DNA of 48,257 nt, taken from an uncultured Chromatiales bacterium (GTDB lineage: Bacteria; Pseudomonadota; Gammaproteobacteria; Steroidobacterales; BM003). The translations under genes and the position numbers were made by a program. The notes under the pieces are model-generated. The model was not told the origin of the DNA, made no database searches, and saw nothing but the letters and a program-made list of their open reading frames with translations. Position 1 is the first letter of the stretch. Each line of letters opens with the position of its first letter. Positions 6,006 through 14,308 of the stretch are shown here, one piece after another. Where the stretch lies: positions 1 through 48,257 of the forward strand of contig CAKZML010000123.1 in NCBI GenBank assembly GCA_937128475.1, given 5' to 3'.

Positions 6006-8693
6006 ATGGCAGTACGATCCGACGATGACAAGCATGAAATTACCCTAACGGGTTTGAGCGGCCGCCATCCTGTTGGAGTAGGCGCACGCAGTCGTTCGGG
6101 AATGGATACCGTATACACCAAGGCCGCAATTGATTTGCAGACCGTGGTGGAGGATGGTGCCGAAGCGATCGCAGAATGCCTTGAGTCGGTACGAGACGTC
6201 TCAGGCGTTGATGCCGTGTTCATCGCGATGTTGGACGAAGGCCGCCAGCGAATTGAGAACGTTTATTCTGCCCGCAGCGTATTTTCTACCTGTAACCCTG
6301 AAGTGCTTGCCGGTATGGAGATTGCGCCTTACGCCTGGTTGCAGTCGCACATGACCCATCTCCGGGTACTGGAACTCACCGATACGAATAACTCCGCCGA
6401 GGCCGAAGCCGGGCTGTTCGCCGAATTGAATGTAGGCGCAGTGCTGCTGGTTGGGCTGAGCATCAACGGTGAAGTTCGTGGATTTATCGCAATGGCCAGT
6501 TGCCTGCCCCGGGCGAGCTGGGATGCGAATCTTCATCTGGTGCTGAAACTGCTGGGTACCAGCTTCGTATCAGGCCAGGAAAGACATCTCTTGCGCTCGG
6601 AGTTGGCCGAGTCCAACGAGCTGCAAATGTTGGCAAGCGTGTCAGCCAATGATGGTATCTGGGATTTTGATCTCAAGACCAATGGCACTTATTTTTCGCC
6701 CCGCTGGAAATCAATGCTGGGGTATGACGAAGGCGAGTTCGTTAACGCGACGCCTGACTGGCGCAAACTGGTGCACCCGGATGACATGATCGGTGTGCAG
6801 GCGTCTATTCGCGATCACCTGGCGGGTAATTCACAGCAATTTGAAAGCGTTCATCGTATGCGTCACACCAACGGAGACTGGCGGTGGGTGCTGAGTCGCG
6901 CCAAAGCGCTACATGACCAGACCGGTCGCCTGAAACGCCTGGTGGGCGTGGAACTGGATATCACTGAGCGCAAGCTTTACGAGGAAGCGCTGTTTCGCGA
7001 GAAAGAGAGCGCCCAGATTACCTTGCAGTCTATCGGTGACGGCGTAATCACCACCGATGGCCAGTCCATGGTGGAATACATTAATCCGGTGGCAGAAGAA
7101 CTCACCGGCTGGAAGCTGGATGACGCTACCGGCAGGCCTATTGACGAAATATTCCGTTGTTTCCACGAGGAAACCTGCGAGCCGCTGGAAAACGCCATGT
7201 CGGTTTCCATTCGTCGTGACAGGCCGATTAAATCTGTTCGACCCACACTGCTGATTCGTCGTGATGGCAACGAGCTTTACATTGAGAGTACGGCTGCGCC
7301 AATTCGGGATGACCGTGGTGTGGTCAGCGGTGGCGTGCTGGTGTTCCATGATGTCAGTGAGTCACGCGAACTAAACCGACGCCTGAGTTATCACGCCAGT
7401 CACGATATTCTTACCGGTCTTGTTAATCGCCGGGAATTCGAAGCCCGCCTGGAAAGAGCGCTCAAGAGCGCCAAGGCCAGGGAAACCTCTTACGCATTGC
7501 TTTCACTCGACCTTGATCAGTTCAAGATTGTTAACGATTCGTGTGGGCACGGCGCTGGCGATGCTCTGCTGGGACAGTTGGGAGCATTGCTTAAATCCAA
7601 GATTCGCTGGCGCGACACCGTGGCCCGCCTGGGTGGCGACGAGTTCGGCATCTTGTTGGAGAGTTGTTCGCCGGAAGAGGCGATTGCCACCGCGGACACC
7701 CTGCGAGAAGCAGTAAGAGACTTCAAGTTCCAGTGGGAAGATAAACCCTTCCGACTGGGAGCGAGTGTTGGCGTGGTGCCGATCACTGCTGACAACCAGG
7801 ATGTCGAAACCCTGGTTAGTGCAGCTGAAAGCGCGTGTCGCGCGGCCAAGGAAGCTGGGCGTAACCGTATCCATTGCTTTAAAGAAAATGATATTGATCT
7901 CATGCGTCGGCGCAAGGAGATGCAGTGGGCGGCCAGGATTAATAACGCACTGGATGAGTCGCGTTTTGAATTATTCCGGCAGACCATCCGTCCGTTGCAT
8001 GACAACATGGAGCAGGGCACGCATTTTGAAATATTGCTGCGTATGCGAGATGAAGCGGGCAAGCTGATTTCGCCTGAGTTGTTTATCGTCGCAGCCGAGC
8101 GTTACGGCATTACTCCCAATATTGATCGCTGGGTGATCGCGAACACCTTGCGTTGGCTGGTTTCCGAGGCGGATGAGAGAGAACGCCTGACCTTGTGCTC
8201 AATCAACCTCAGCGGCCAAAGCCTGGCTGATGACAAATTCCTGCCATTTGTGATTGAGCAGTTTCATCGCAGCGGCATAGATCCGAGCAAGATCTGTTTT
8301 GAGATTACTGAGACAGCGGCGATTGCCAGTTACTCCCAGGCCAACCGTTTCATTCATTCCCTCAAGGAACTGGGCTGCATGTTTGCCCTGGATGATTTTG
8401 GTACTGGTTTGTCGTCATTCGGTTACCTGAAGCATTTCCCGGTGGACTTCCTGAAGATCGATGGCAGCTTCGTACGAGAAATGCTGCATGATCCTATCGA
8501 TAGGGAAATGGTCAGGTCGATTAACGAGATTGGGCACCTGACCGGCAAGCGGACCATTGCTGAATTCGCCGAGAATGAAGAAATCATCACCATGCTCAGG
8601 GGAATGGGCATTGATTACGCCCAGGGCTACGGCGTATCGGAACCCAAGCAGATTATGAAGGCCAGCCTTACCGAGACCACCGGGCGGATTTGA
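6006..8693 (+). CDS. GAF-like/PAS/PAS/GGDEF/EAL cyclic-di-GMP turnover protein
   Basis: This 895-residue soluble protein has an N-terminal GAF-like sensor (about 35-195), PAS plus PAC (about 205-325, ending GVELDITERK), a second PAS (about 335-455), GGDEF (about 465-625) and EAL (about 640-885). The diguanylate cyclase motif RLGGDEF is intact (GGDEF at 543-547), and RWRD five residues before it fits the RxxD product-inhibition site. The phosphodiesterase motif reads EIL (675-677) instead of EAL, but the other catalytic elements are present: INLS, EITET (766-770), DDFGTG (796-801), Lys817 in KID, AEFAE and QGY. Both activities are therefore possible. There is no membrane segment, so the signal sensed is cytosolic. 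The gene stands alone: a terminator lies upstream and nadC is convergent, with one base between the two stop codons. Confidence 0.92.
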   Translation: MAVRSDDDKHEITLTGLSGRHPVGVGARSRSGMDTVYTKAAIDLQTVVEDGAEAIAECLESVRDVSGVDAVFIAMLDEGRQRIENVYSARSVFSTCNPEVLAGMEIAPYAWLQSHMTHLRVLELTDTNNSAEAEAGLFAELNVGAVLLVGLSINGEVRGFIAMASCLPRASWDANLHLVLKLLGTSFVSGQERHLLRSELAESNELQMLASVSANDGIWDFDLKTNGTYFSPRWKSMLGYDEGEFVNATPDWRKLVHPDDMIGVQASIRDHLAGNSQQFESVHRMRHTNGDWRWVLSRAKALHDQTGRLKRLVGVELDITERKLYEEALFREKESAQITLQSIGDGVITTDGQSMVEYINPVAEELTGWKLDDATGRPIDEIFRCFHEETCEPLENAMSVSIRRDRPIKSVRPTLLIRRDGNELYIESTAAPIRDDRGVVSGGVLVFHDVSESRELNRRLSYHASHDILTGLVNRREFEARLERALKSAKARETSYALLSLDLDQFKIVNDSCGHGAGDALLGQLGALLKSKIRWRDTVARLGGDEFGILLESCSPEEAIATADTLREAVRDFKFQWEDKPFRLGASVGVVPITADNQDVETLVSAAESACRAAKEAGRNRIHCFKENDIDLMRRRKEMQWAARINNALDESRFELFRQTIRPLHDNMEQGTHFEILLRMRDEAGKLISPELFIVAAERYGITPNIDRWVIANTLRWLVSEADERERLTLCSINLSGQSLADDKFLPFVIEQFHRSGIDPSKICFEITETAAIASYSQANRFIHSLKELGCMFALDDFGTGLSSFGYLKHFPVDFLKIDGSFVREMLHDPIDREMVRSINEIGHLTGKRTIAEFAENEEIITMLRGMGIDYAQGYGVSEPKQIMKASLTETTGRI

Positions 8694-8694
8694 T

Positions 8695-9597
8695 CTACAT
8701 CTGCTCCAGGGTGAACCGCATTGAAAAGTCGGTTGCCCTGAGGTGCTTGGTGACAGCTCCCACAGAGACGAAGTCGACACCCGTCGCAGCGATCCCCGGC
8801 AGGGTCTGTTCAGTGACCGATCCGGACGCTTCAAGCATCGCCCTGTCCCGGGGCAGGCTGGCAGCCAGTTCCTGATTTAGTCGAACAGCCTCGGTCATTT
8901 GCTCCAGGCTAAAGTCGTCCAGTAGCAGGATGTCGGCACCGGCTGTGATGGCCTCGCGAGCCTCTTTCAACGTTTCCACCTCAACCTCAACCGTCAGCTC
9001 GTGAGCCGTTTCCCGGGCCGCTGCAACCGCTGCGGTGATACTGCCGGCGGCCATGATGTGGTTCTCCTTGATCAGGATGCCATCAAACAGGCCGATACGG
9101 TGGTTGCGCATTCCGCCACACAGGGCGGCGTATTTCTGAGCCTGGCGAAGTCCCGGGATGGTTTTCCGGGTGTCCAGGACGCTGCAGCCGGTCCCGGCCA
9201 CCAGCGCGGCCAGGTTCGCAGCAGCGGTGGCGGTACCTGAAAGGGTTTGCAGAAAGTTCAGGGCAGTGCGTTCTCCGGTAAGCACCGCCCGGGCGGGGCC
9301 GTTAATTTTGCAGATTCGGGTATCGGGCTCTACCCGCTCGCCTTCTTTTACCATCCATTCCACGGAAATCTCCGGGTCCAGTTGGCGGAAAGTCTCGTTG
9401 AACCAGGGTTGCCCGCAAATCACCGCGCGCTCCCGGCAGGTGACCCAGGCGGTGGCCCGGGCCCCGGAGGGGATCAAATTCGCTGTAACGTCGCCGTCTC
9501 CCACGTCCTCTGCCAGGGCGGCCTGGACGTTAAATTGGGCGATTGAGGGGATATCGGGGGCCTTTTGGCCCGGATTCATGCTCTTTCTGTTGCTCAT
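8695..9597 (-). CDS. nadC: Nicotinate-nucleotide pyrophosphorylase (quinolinate phosphoribosyltransferase)
   Basis: NadC makes nicotinate mononucleotide from quinolinate and PRPP in de novo NAD synthesis. Visible family features are ALAEDVGDGDVTANLIP at the N-terminus, the substrate-binding run SGTATAAANL, LDTRKTIPGLR, the KYA..CGGMRNHRIGLFDGILIKENH block, VEVEVET, and the C-terminal VDFVSVGAVTKH. Three in-frame ATGs are possible (9630, 9597, 9579). I chose 9597 (MSNRKSMNP, 300 residues), close to the usual length; none has a clear ribosome-binding site, so the start is uncertain. It is convergent with the GGDEF-EAL gene and divergent from sodB. Confidence 0.93.
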   Translation of the reverse strand: MSNRKSMNPGQKAPDIPSIAQFNVQAALAEDVGDGDVTANLIPSGARATAWVTCRERAVICGQPWFNETFRQLDPEISVEWMVKEGERVEPDTRICKINGPARAVLTGERTALNFLQTLSGTATAAANLAALVAGTGCSVLDTRKTIPGLRQAQKYAALCGGMRNHRIGLFDGILIKENHIMAAGSITAAVAAARETAHELTVEVEVETLKEAREAITAGADILLLDDFSLEQMTEAVRLNQELAASLPRDRAMLEASGSVTEQTLPGIAATGVDFVSVGAVTKHLRATDFSMRFTLEQM

Positions 9598-9621
9598 GGG
9601 AATCTGAATTTGCCTGTGTTC

Positions 9622-9630
9622 TGGTATCAT
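9622..9630 (+). promoter_or_regulatory. Possible extended -10 promoter for sodB
   Basis: TGGTATCAT fits an extended -10 element (TGn plus TATCAT), about 60 bases before the sodB start and inside the divergent nadC/sodB gap. No good -35 is visible. Weak. Confidence 0.25.
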
Positions 9631-9697
9631 ATCGTTTTTATCGACCAATCTCGGTCTATTTTCTCAGTAACCGGGACCCCGTTTAAAGGAGAATTAC

Positions 9698-10279
9698 ATG
9701 GCACATGAATTGCCAAAACTGCCCTATGCAATGGATGCTCTTGAGCCCCATATCTCGAAGGAAACCCTTGAGTATCATTACGGCAAGCACCACAACACCT
9801 ACGTTGTGAACTTGAACAAGATGATCCAGGGTACGGAGTTCGAGAACTCCTCGCTGGAAGACATCGTACGCAAGTCCAGTGGTGGAGTGTTTAATAACGC
9901 CGCCCAGATCTGGAATCACAGTTTTTACTGGAATTGCCTGAGCCCTAATGGCGGCGGCGAGCCTACCGGTGAACTGGCCGATGCGATCAACAAGGCTTTC
10001 GGTTCATTCGCGGCGTTCCGTGAAGAATTCTCCACCAAGAGCGTGACCGTGTTTGGTTCTGGCTGGGGCTGGCTGGTGCGCAAGGCTGATGGCAGCCTGG
10101 CTATCGAGCAGACCAGTAATGCTGGCACCCCGCTGACCGGTGACAGCACTCCGTTGCTGACCTGTGATGTTTGGGAGCACGCGTACTACGTTGATTACCG
10201 GAATGCCCGTCCCCAGTATGTGGAAGCGTTCTGGAACCTGGTCAACTGGGACTTCGTGGCCGCCAACTTCGCCAGCTGA
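9698..10279 (+). CDS. sodB: Iron superoxide dismutase
   Basis: This 193-residue cytosolic enzyme of standard SodB length converts superoxide to hydrogen peroxide and oxygen. The metal ligands are all present: His27 (EYHYGKHH), His74 (IWNHSFYW), and Asp and His in DVWEHAYY. Fe-type signatures include the N-terminal [28 protein letters not shown] and [17 protein letters not shown] sits just before the ATG. DUF1289 and grxD follow on the same strand, which gives a small cluster tied to iron or redox homeostasis. Confidence 0.97.
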   Translation: MAHELPKLPYAMDALEPHISKETLEYHYGKHHNTYVVNLNKMIQGTEFENSSLEDIVRKSSGGVFNNAAQIWNHSFYWNCLSPNGGGEPTGELADAINKAFGSFAAFREEFSTKSVTVFGSGWGWLVRKADGSLAIEQTSNAGTPLTGDSTPLLTCDVWEHAYYVDYRNARPQYVEAFWNLVNWDFVAANFAS

Positions 10280-10289
10280 GTCGTAGTCG

Positions 10290-10499
10290 GTGAAAGAAGC
10301 AATTGGGGGTAGGCGGCTGGCCGTCAAATCCCCCTGTATATCGGTCTGTGACATGGGGGATGAAGGCTTGTGTACAGGCTGTTTCAGAACCCTTGAAGAG
10401 ATTGCAACCTGGGGCGCTATGGATGAATCCCGGCGCCTCCAGGTAATATCCCGACTTGATCTGCGACGGAATCAGAGCAGAAACAAGGCTGATGGTTAA
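10290..10499 (+). CDS. DUF1289 small Cys-rich protein
   Basis: This 69-residue protein has the DUF1289 signature SPCISVCDM..GLCTGCFRTLEEIATW, with four conserved cysteines (CxxxC and CxxC) that could bind a metal or Fe-S centre. The family function is unknown. The start is GTG at 10290; the next in-frame ATG would remove the first Cys pair, so GTG is preferred although no strong ribosome-binding site is visible. It lies 10 bases after sodB and 23 before grxD, probably in one transcript. Confidence 0.85.
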   Translation: MKEAIGGRRLAVKSPCISVCDMGDEGLCTGCFRTLEEIATWGAMDESRRLQVISRLDLRRNQSRNKADG

Positions 10500-10509
10500 G
10501 AACGACCCT

Positions 10510-10515
10510 GGAGGG
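10510..10515 (+). promoter_or_regulatory. Ribosome-binding site fixing the TTG start of grxD
   Basis: GGAGGG lies 7 bases before TTG 10523. No ATG or GTG exists between it and the conserved N-terminal region, so TTG must be the start. Confidence 0.75.
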
Positions 10516-10522
10516 TTTTTAC

Positions 10523-10840
10523 TTGGACATTAAGGAAAGAATTGAGAATGAGCTGGGTTCGCACCCGGTGTTGTTGTTTATGAAGGGTTCACCAGATTTT
10601 CCCCAGTGCGGGTTTTCGGCCCAGGCCGTCGCCGTACTGCGCGCCTGTGGAACCAACTTCGATAGCTTTAATATTCTTGAAGACCCGGAGCTCAGGGAAG
10701 CCCTGAAGGCGTATTCAAACTGGCCTACGTTTCCCCAGCTGTATGTGAAGGGCGAGCTGATCGGCGGGAGTGACATCCTGGTCGAGATGTATCAGTCCGG
10801 AGAATTGCAGCCGGTGCTTGCCGAGGCTGATGTCGCCTAG
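10523..10840 (+). CDS. grxD: Monothiol glutaredoxin Grx4 family
   Basis: This 105-residue protein carries the CGFS active site (29-32) typical of monothiol glutaredoxins that bind a [2Fe-2S] cluster with glutathione and help Fe-S delivery. Other family motifs are LFMKGSPDFPQCGFSAQAV, the TFPQLYVKGELIGGSDI segment (cis-Pro and glutathione-binding region), and the C-terminal EMYQSGEL. It starts with TTG behind a strong GGAGGG site. It ends the sodB-DUF1289-grxD series; a strong terminator follows. Confidence 0.95.
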   Translation: MDIKERIENELGSHPVLLFMKGSPDFPQCGFSAQAVAVLRACGTNFDSFNILEDPELREALKAYSNWPTFPQLYVKGELIGGSDILVEMYQSGELQPVLAEADVA

Positions 10841-10862
10841 GCCTGGCTAGAAATAGCTGACC

Positions 10863-10900
10863 AAACGGTTGCGGACTTGATGTCCTCAACCGTTTTTTTT
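10863..10900 (+). terminator. Strong Rho-independent terminator after grxD
   Basis: AAACGGTTG then GGAC pairs with GTCC then CAACCGTTT around loop TTGAT, with one internal C-T mismatch, followed by eight T. It lies between the convergent genes grxD and rnt. Confidence 0.92.
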
Positions 10901-10916
10901 GTCCCGTCGAAAGTGC

Positions 10917-11558
10917 CTAGCCCTTGGTGGCAACGGATTGCCGATAGATGTCCCTGAACTGATTGACGATCATGCAGAACAGGTCGGCAGTGCGTTCGGC
11001 ATCGTAGGCGGCAGAATGTGCCTGCTTGCTGTCCCATTCAATTCCCGCCGCATCAATAGCCCGGGCCAAAACGGTCTGCCCGAAGGCGACGCCTCCCAAG
11101 GTGGCGGTGTCGAAGGTGCTGAATGGGTGGAACGGATTGCGTTTGACCTGGGTGCGATTGACTGCGGCATTGAGGAAAGACAGGTCAAAGCTGGCATTGT
11201 GTCCCACCAGGATCGCACGTGTGCAGCCGGTCTCTTTAACTTCTCGGCGAATTTCCCTGAAAATCCGGGTCAGCGCATCTTTCTCATCCAGGGCCGGTCG
11301 TAACGGGTGGTGTGGGTCGATGCCGGTGATTTCCAGCGCTGCCTGCTCAATATTTGAGCCTTCGAACGGCGCCACGTGAAAGCGCACGGACTCTCCGGGG
11401 CTCAAGATACCCTCATCGTCCAGCTTCAGCGGTACTGCCGCGATTTCCAGTAGCGCGTCTGTCTGACAGTTGAACCCGCCGGTTTCAACATCGACTACCA
11501 CCGGCAGGAAGCCCCTGAAGCGGCTTGCCATGCTGGAGGTCTTTTTTTCTTCAGTCAT
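10917..11558 (-). CDS. rnt: Ribonuclease T
   Basis: This 213-residue 3'-5' exoribonuclease of the DEDDh family trims tRNA ends (CCA turnover) and matures stable RNA 3' ends. Exo motifs are [10 protein letters not shown] (Exo I, Asp and Glu), [11 protein letters not shown] (Exo II) and [11 protein letters not shown] (Exo III, His and Asp). Typical RNase T strings such as [18 protein letters not shown] and [16 protein letters not shown] confirm the type. Its start overlaps the pyrC stop by 8 bases (11551-11558), so translation is probably coupled to pyrC. Confidence 0.95.
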   Translation of the reverse strand: MTEEKKTSSMASRFRGFLPVVVDVETGGFNCQTDALLEIAAVPLKLDDEGILSPGESVRFHVAPFEGSNIEQAALEITGIDPHHPLRPALDEKDALTRIFREIRREVKETGCTRAILVGHNASFDLSFLNAAVNRTQVKRNPFHPFSTFDTATLGGVAFGQTVLARAIDAAGIEWDSKQAHSAAYDAERTADLFCMIVNQFRDIYRQSVATKG

Positions 11559-12600
11559 TTAAAGTGTTTTCCATGCGCCAGTTGATGGTTTCACCGGCTC
11601 TGAGAGGAACAATGGGGTCGTTGACCAGGTAGGGATAGTTACCGGGGACCTGCCAGGGTTCCCTTATCAGTGTGATCGTATCTGTATTTCGGGGCAGACC
11701 GTAAAAGTCAGGCCCGGCTTCGCTGGCGAATTTTTGCAGGTGCTTGAGTTTGCCAACCTGTTCAAATGCTTCCGCATAGAGCTCGATACCCGCGTGAGCG
11801 GAGAAGATGCCGGCGCAGCCACAGGGATTTTCCTTGGCGCTGCGCGCATGGGGCGCGCTGTCTGTGCCGAGGAAAAAGCGCTCTGATCCACTGGTTGCCG
11901 CCTTTAGCACCGCTTCCCGGTGGCTCTCATGTTTGAGTACCGGTAGGCAATAGTGGTGGGGCCGCATGCCGCCGGTAAACAGCGCATTTCGGTTCATCAG
12001 CAGGTGTTGGGGCGTAACCGTCGCCGCCAGTCCGGGCCTGCCGGAATTCACGAAGGCCACGGCATCAGCCGTGGTGATGTGTTCCAGGACAATTTTCAGT
12101 TCGGGCAGCCGTCGGGACAGGGGCTCGAGTATCTGGTCGATGAAACACTGTTCGCGTTCAAATACATCCGTGTTGTCCGTGACCTCACCGTGTACCAGAA
12201 GTGGCATACCAAGTTCGGCCATGCGCTCCAGGGTTGGCAGCGCGTTGTCGATGTCAGTCACACCGGAGTCGGAGTTGGTGGTCGCTCCGGCCGGGTAAAG
12301 TTTGACTGCCACGATATGTCTGGATTTTGCTGCCTCGGAAATCACCTGGGGAGTCATCTTGTCCGTCAGGTAGAGAGTCATTAGCGGATCGAAATCCGAC
12401 TCCGCGGGGAGGGCATCGAGGATGCGTTGCCGATAGGCCAGCGCCTGGACGGCGGTGGTCACAGGCGGTCGCAGATTGGGCATGACAACGGCCCTTCGGA
12501 ACTGTCGTGCCGTAAACGGGACCACGGCAGCCAGCGCTTCGGTATCTCGCAGATGCAGGTGCCAGTCGTCGGGGCGTGTGATAACCAGGCGATCAGTCAT
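11551..12600 (-). CDS. pyrC: Dihydroorotase, class II
   Basis: This 349-residue enzyme closes carbamoyl-aspartate to dihydroorotate in pyrimidine synthesis. The two-zinc site is complete: His14 and His16 (DDWHLHLRD), the Lys that becomes carbamylated (Lys100 in [12 protein letters not shown]), His137 (LVHGEV), His174 (LEHITT) and Asp247 (GTDSAPH). The length is that of the E. coli-type PyrC. The ATG overlaps the aminopeptidase stop by one base (TAATG) and its own end overlaps rnt, forming a three-gene minus-strand operon. Confidence 0.97.
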   Translation of the reverse strand: MTDRLVITRPDDWHLHLRDTEALAAVVPFTARQFRRAVVMPNLRPPVTTAVQALAYRQRILDALPAESDFDPLMTLYLTDKMTPQVISEAAKSRHIVAVKLYPAGATTNSDSGVTDIDNALPTLERMAELGMPLLVHGEVTDNTDVFEREQCFIDQILEPLSRRLPELKIVLEHITTADAVAFVNSGRPGLAATVTPQHLLMNRNALFTGGMRPHHYCLPVLKHESHREAVLKAATSGSERFFLGTDSAPHARSAKENPCGCAGIFSAHAGIELYAEAFEQVGKLKHLQKFASEAGPDFYGLPRNTDTITLIREPWQVPGNYPYLVNDPIVPLRAGETINWRMENTLND

Positions 12601-14126
12601 TAGCTGTCCAGATTTTTCATGAATTTCTGATCAAGAAGCAGGTTCATTATAAACCTCACGCCGAAGCCTGTAAGCGCGGTGGGGACATGACCCAGGCCAC
12701 CCTTATGGTTCACAGAGCTCAGGTCCACGTGAACCCAGGCGATATCCTTGCCGACAAACCGGCTCAGGAAACGGGCGCCCATGATGTGATCGCCATCGTT
12801 GGTAGTCGGGCATTGCAGGATGTCCGCGACTTCGCTGTGCATGGATTGGTCAAAATCTTCGTCCATGGGGAATGGCCATACTCTCTCACCGCTGTCCTTG
12901 CCGGCGGTGATCAGCGCAGGGTGAAGGTGTTCCCGGTTGGTGAATACGCCGCTATATCGTTCTGTCAGGGCGGCCACGCAGGAGCCTGTCAGGGTGGCGA
13001 AGTCAATAATCGCCCTGGGCTTGGTCTGACTGGCCAGGTGCAGGGTGTCTGCCAGGACCAAACGGCCTTCGGCATCCGTATGTATCGCCTGGATAGTCGT
13101 GCCATTGGCGGCAGTAATGATGTCCTGGGGGATATACCCGTTGGGACCCAGGCGGTTTTCGGAAATTGCCAGCCAGCAGTCTACCGGTTCCGGGTAACCC
13201 ATTTCTGTCAGGGTCTGGAGCAGGCCGACGGCCACTGCGCTACCGCCCATGTCTTCGTGCATATTCAGCATTGATTTGAAGGGCTTGAGCTGTGAGCCAC
13301 CGGTGTCGAAACAAATGCCCTTGCCCACCAGGGACAATCCGGCCCTGGCGGTCTTCTTGCCCGGGCGGTAACGGATGTGGGCAATGCCCGCATCGCGTTC
13401 GGCACTGGCCTGGCAAACGGCCAGGAATGCACCCGCACCTTTTCTTGCCAGTTCCTTTTCACCGATGAACTTGAAGTCCCAGCCGTTTTCGCTGGACAGT
13501 TTCTCCAGGTGTCGTCTGTAGCCGGTTGGATTGATTTCGTTGGGAGGCAGTGCTGTCAGCCAGCGTGCGAGGTGGTTGCCATTGGCTTCGGCCTTGATAC
13601 GCCGGGTATCAAGTTTGCCGGGCAGACCGACGAAGTCGATCTGGGTCAATGAAGGCGCCGGGTCAGGCTTGGTCTTGCGATTGGGCATCATCGCCGCGGC
13701 GGCATAAAAGGCGCTGGCGATGGCCTCAGCCATGATCATGGCAGTATCAGCCTCCAGACCGGCCAGCATCACGGTGACCGCCGACGGGCGATCCTCCATA
13801 AATTTGCTGACCAGAGCCCTGGCCTGGGTCAGGCGCGCGAACTGGGTGGCCTTGGCCGGAGTGGGGCTCAGCAAGACCTGGCAGGCTTTGCCTTCATGAG
13901 AAATGAAGGATCTGCGGATTTGAACGGGCTTGGACTCGGAGATTGCCAGCAGTTTGCGCAATTTGGCGCCATCGGGAACCATTTTCCACACAGACTCGGG
14001 CGGGGTTTCGGGGACCACCAGCATGAGGTTGCCACGACCAAGCAGTCTGGATGATGAAATATCACCCTTTAGCTGTGAAATTTTAAGTTTGACCGCTGTC
14101 AAACGATGAATCGGCCGTGTTGCCAC
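12600..14126 (-). CDS. M17 leucyl aminopeptidase family protein
   Basis: This 508-residue protein has the C-terminal M17 peptidase domain (about 170-500). The two-metal site is readable in VGKGICFDTGG (Lys and Asp), QLKP (Lys), HEDMGG (Asp) and HTDAEGRL (Asp, Glu, Arg). The usual motif is NTDAEGRL, so the first Asn is His here. The N-terminal domain (1-165) is diverged from E. coli PepA. It is expected to cleave N-terminal residues from peptides in the cytosol; specificity is unknown. The start is GTG at 14126 behind GAGAGAGGT. It is first in the operon with pyrC and rnt and divergent from aceE, so the 182-base gap should hold both promoters. Confidence 0.9.
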   Translation of the reverse strand: MATRPIHRLTAVKLKISQLKGDISSSRLLGRGNLMLVVPETPPESVWKMVPDGAKLRKLLAISESKPVQIRRSFISHEGKACQVLLSPTPAKATQFARLTQARALVSKFMEDRPSAVTVMLAGLEADTAMIMAEAIASAFYAAAAMMPNRKTKPDPAPSLTQIDFVGLPGKLDTRRIKAEANGNHLARWLTALPPNEINPTGYRRHLEKLSSENGWDFKFIGEKELARKGAGAFLAVCQASAERDAGIAHIRYRPGKKTARAGLSLVGKGICFDTGGSQLKPFKSMLNMHEDMGGSAVAVGLLQTLTEMGYPEPVDCWLAISENRLGPNGYIPQDIITAANGTTIQAIHTDAEGRLVLADTLHLASQTKPRAIIDFATLTGSCVAALTERYSGVFTNREHLHPALITAGKDSGERVWPFPMDEDFDQSMHSEVADILQCPTTNDGDHIMGARFLSRFVGKDIAWVHVDLSSVNHKGGLGHVPTALTGFGVRFIMNLLLDQKFMKNLDS

Positions 14127-14308
14127 CTTGACCTACCTCTCTCAAAACCCGATCATTGACCAGACAAAATTATACGAAATACGAGCACTTACGCAGAATT
14201 GCCAAGAGTGCGAAAAACCGGGCCATCGTATCAGTTGGTTGCCCGTAAATCATCCGCCGGCCTACTAGTATGGGCCAACCGTTATTCGATGCATTGGATA
14301 AAACCCAG

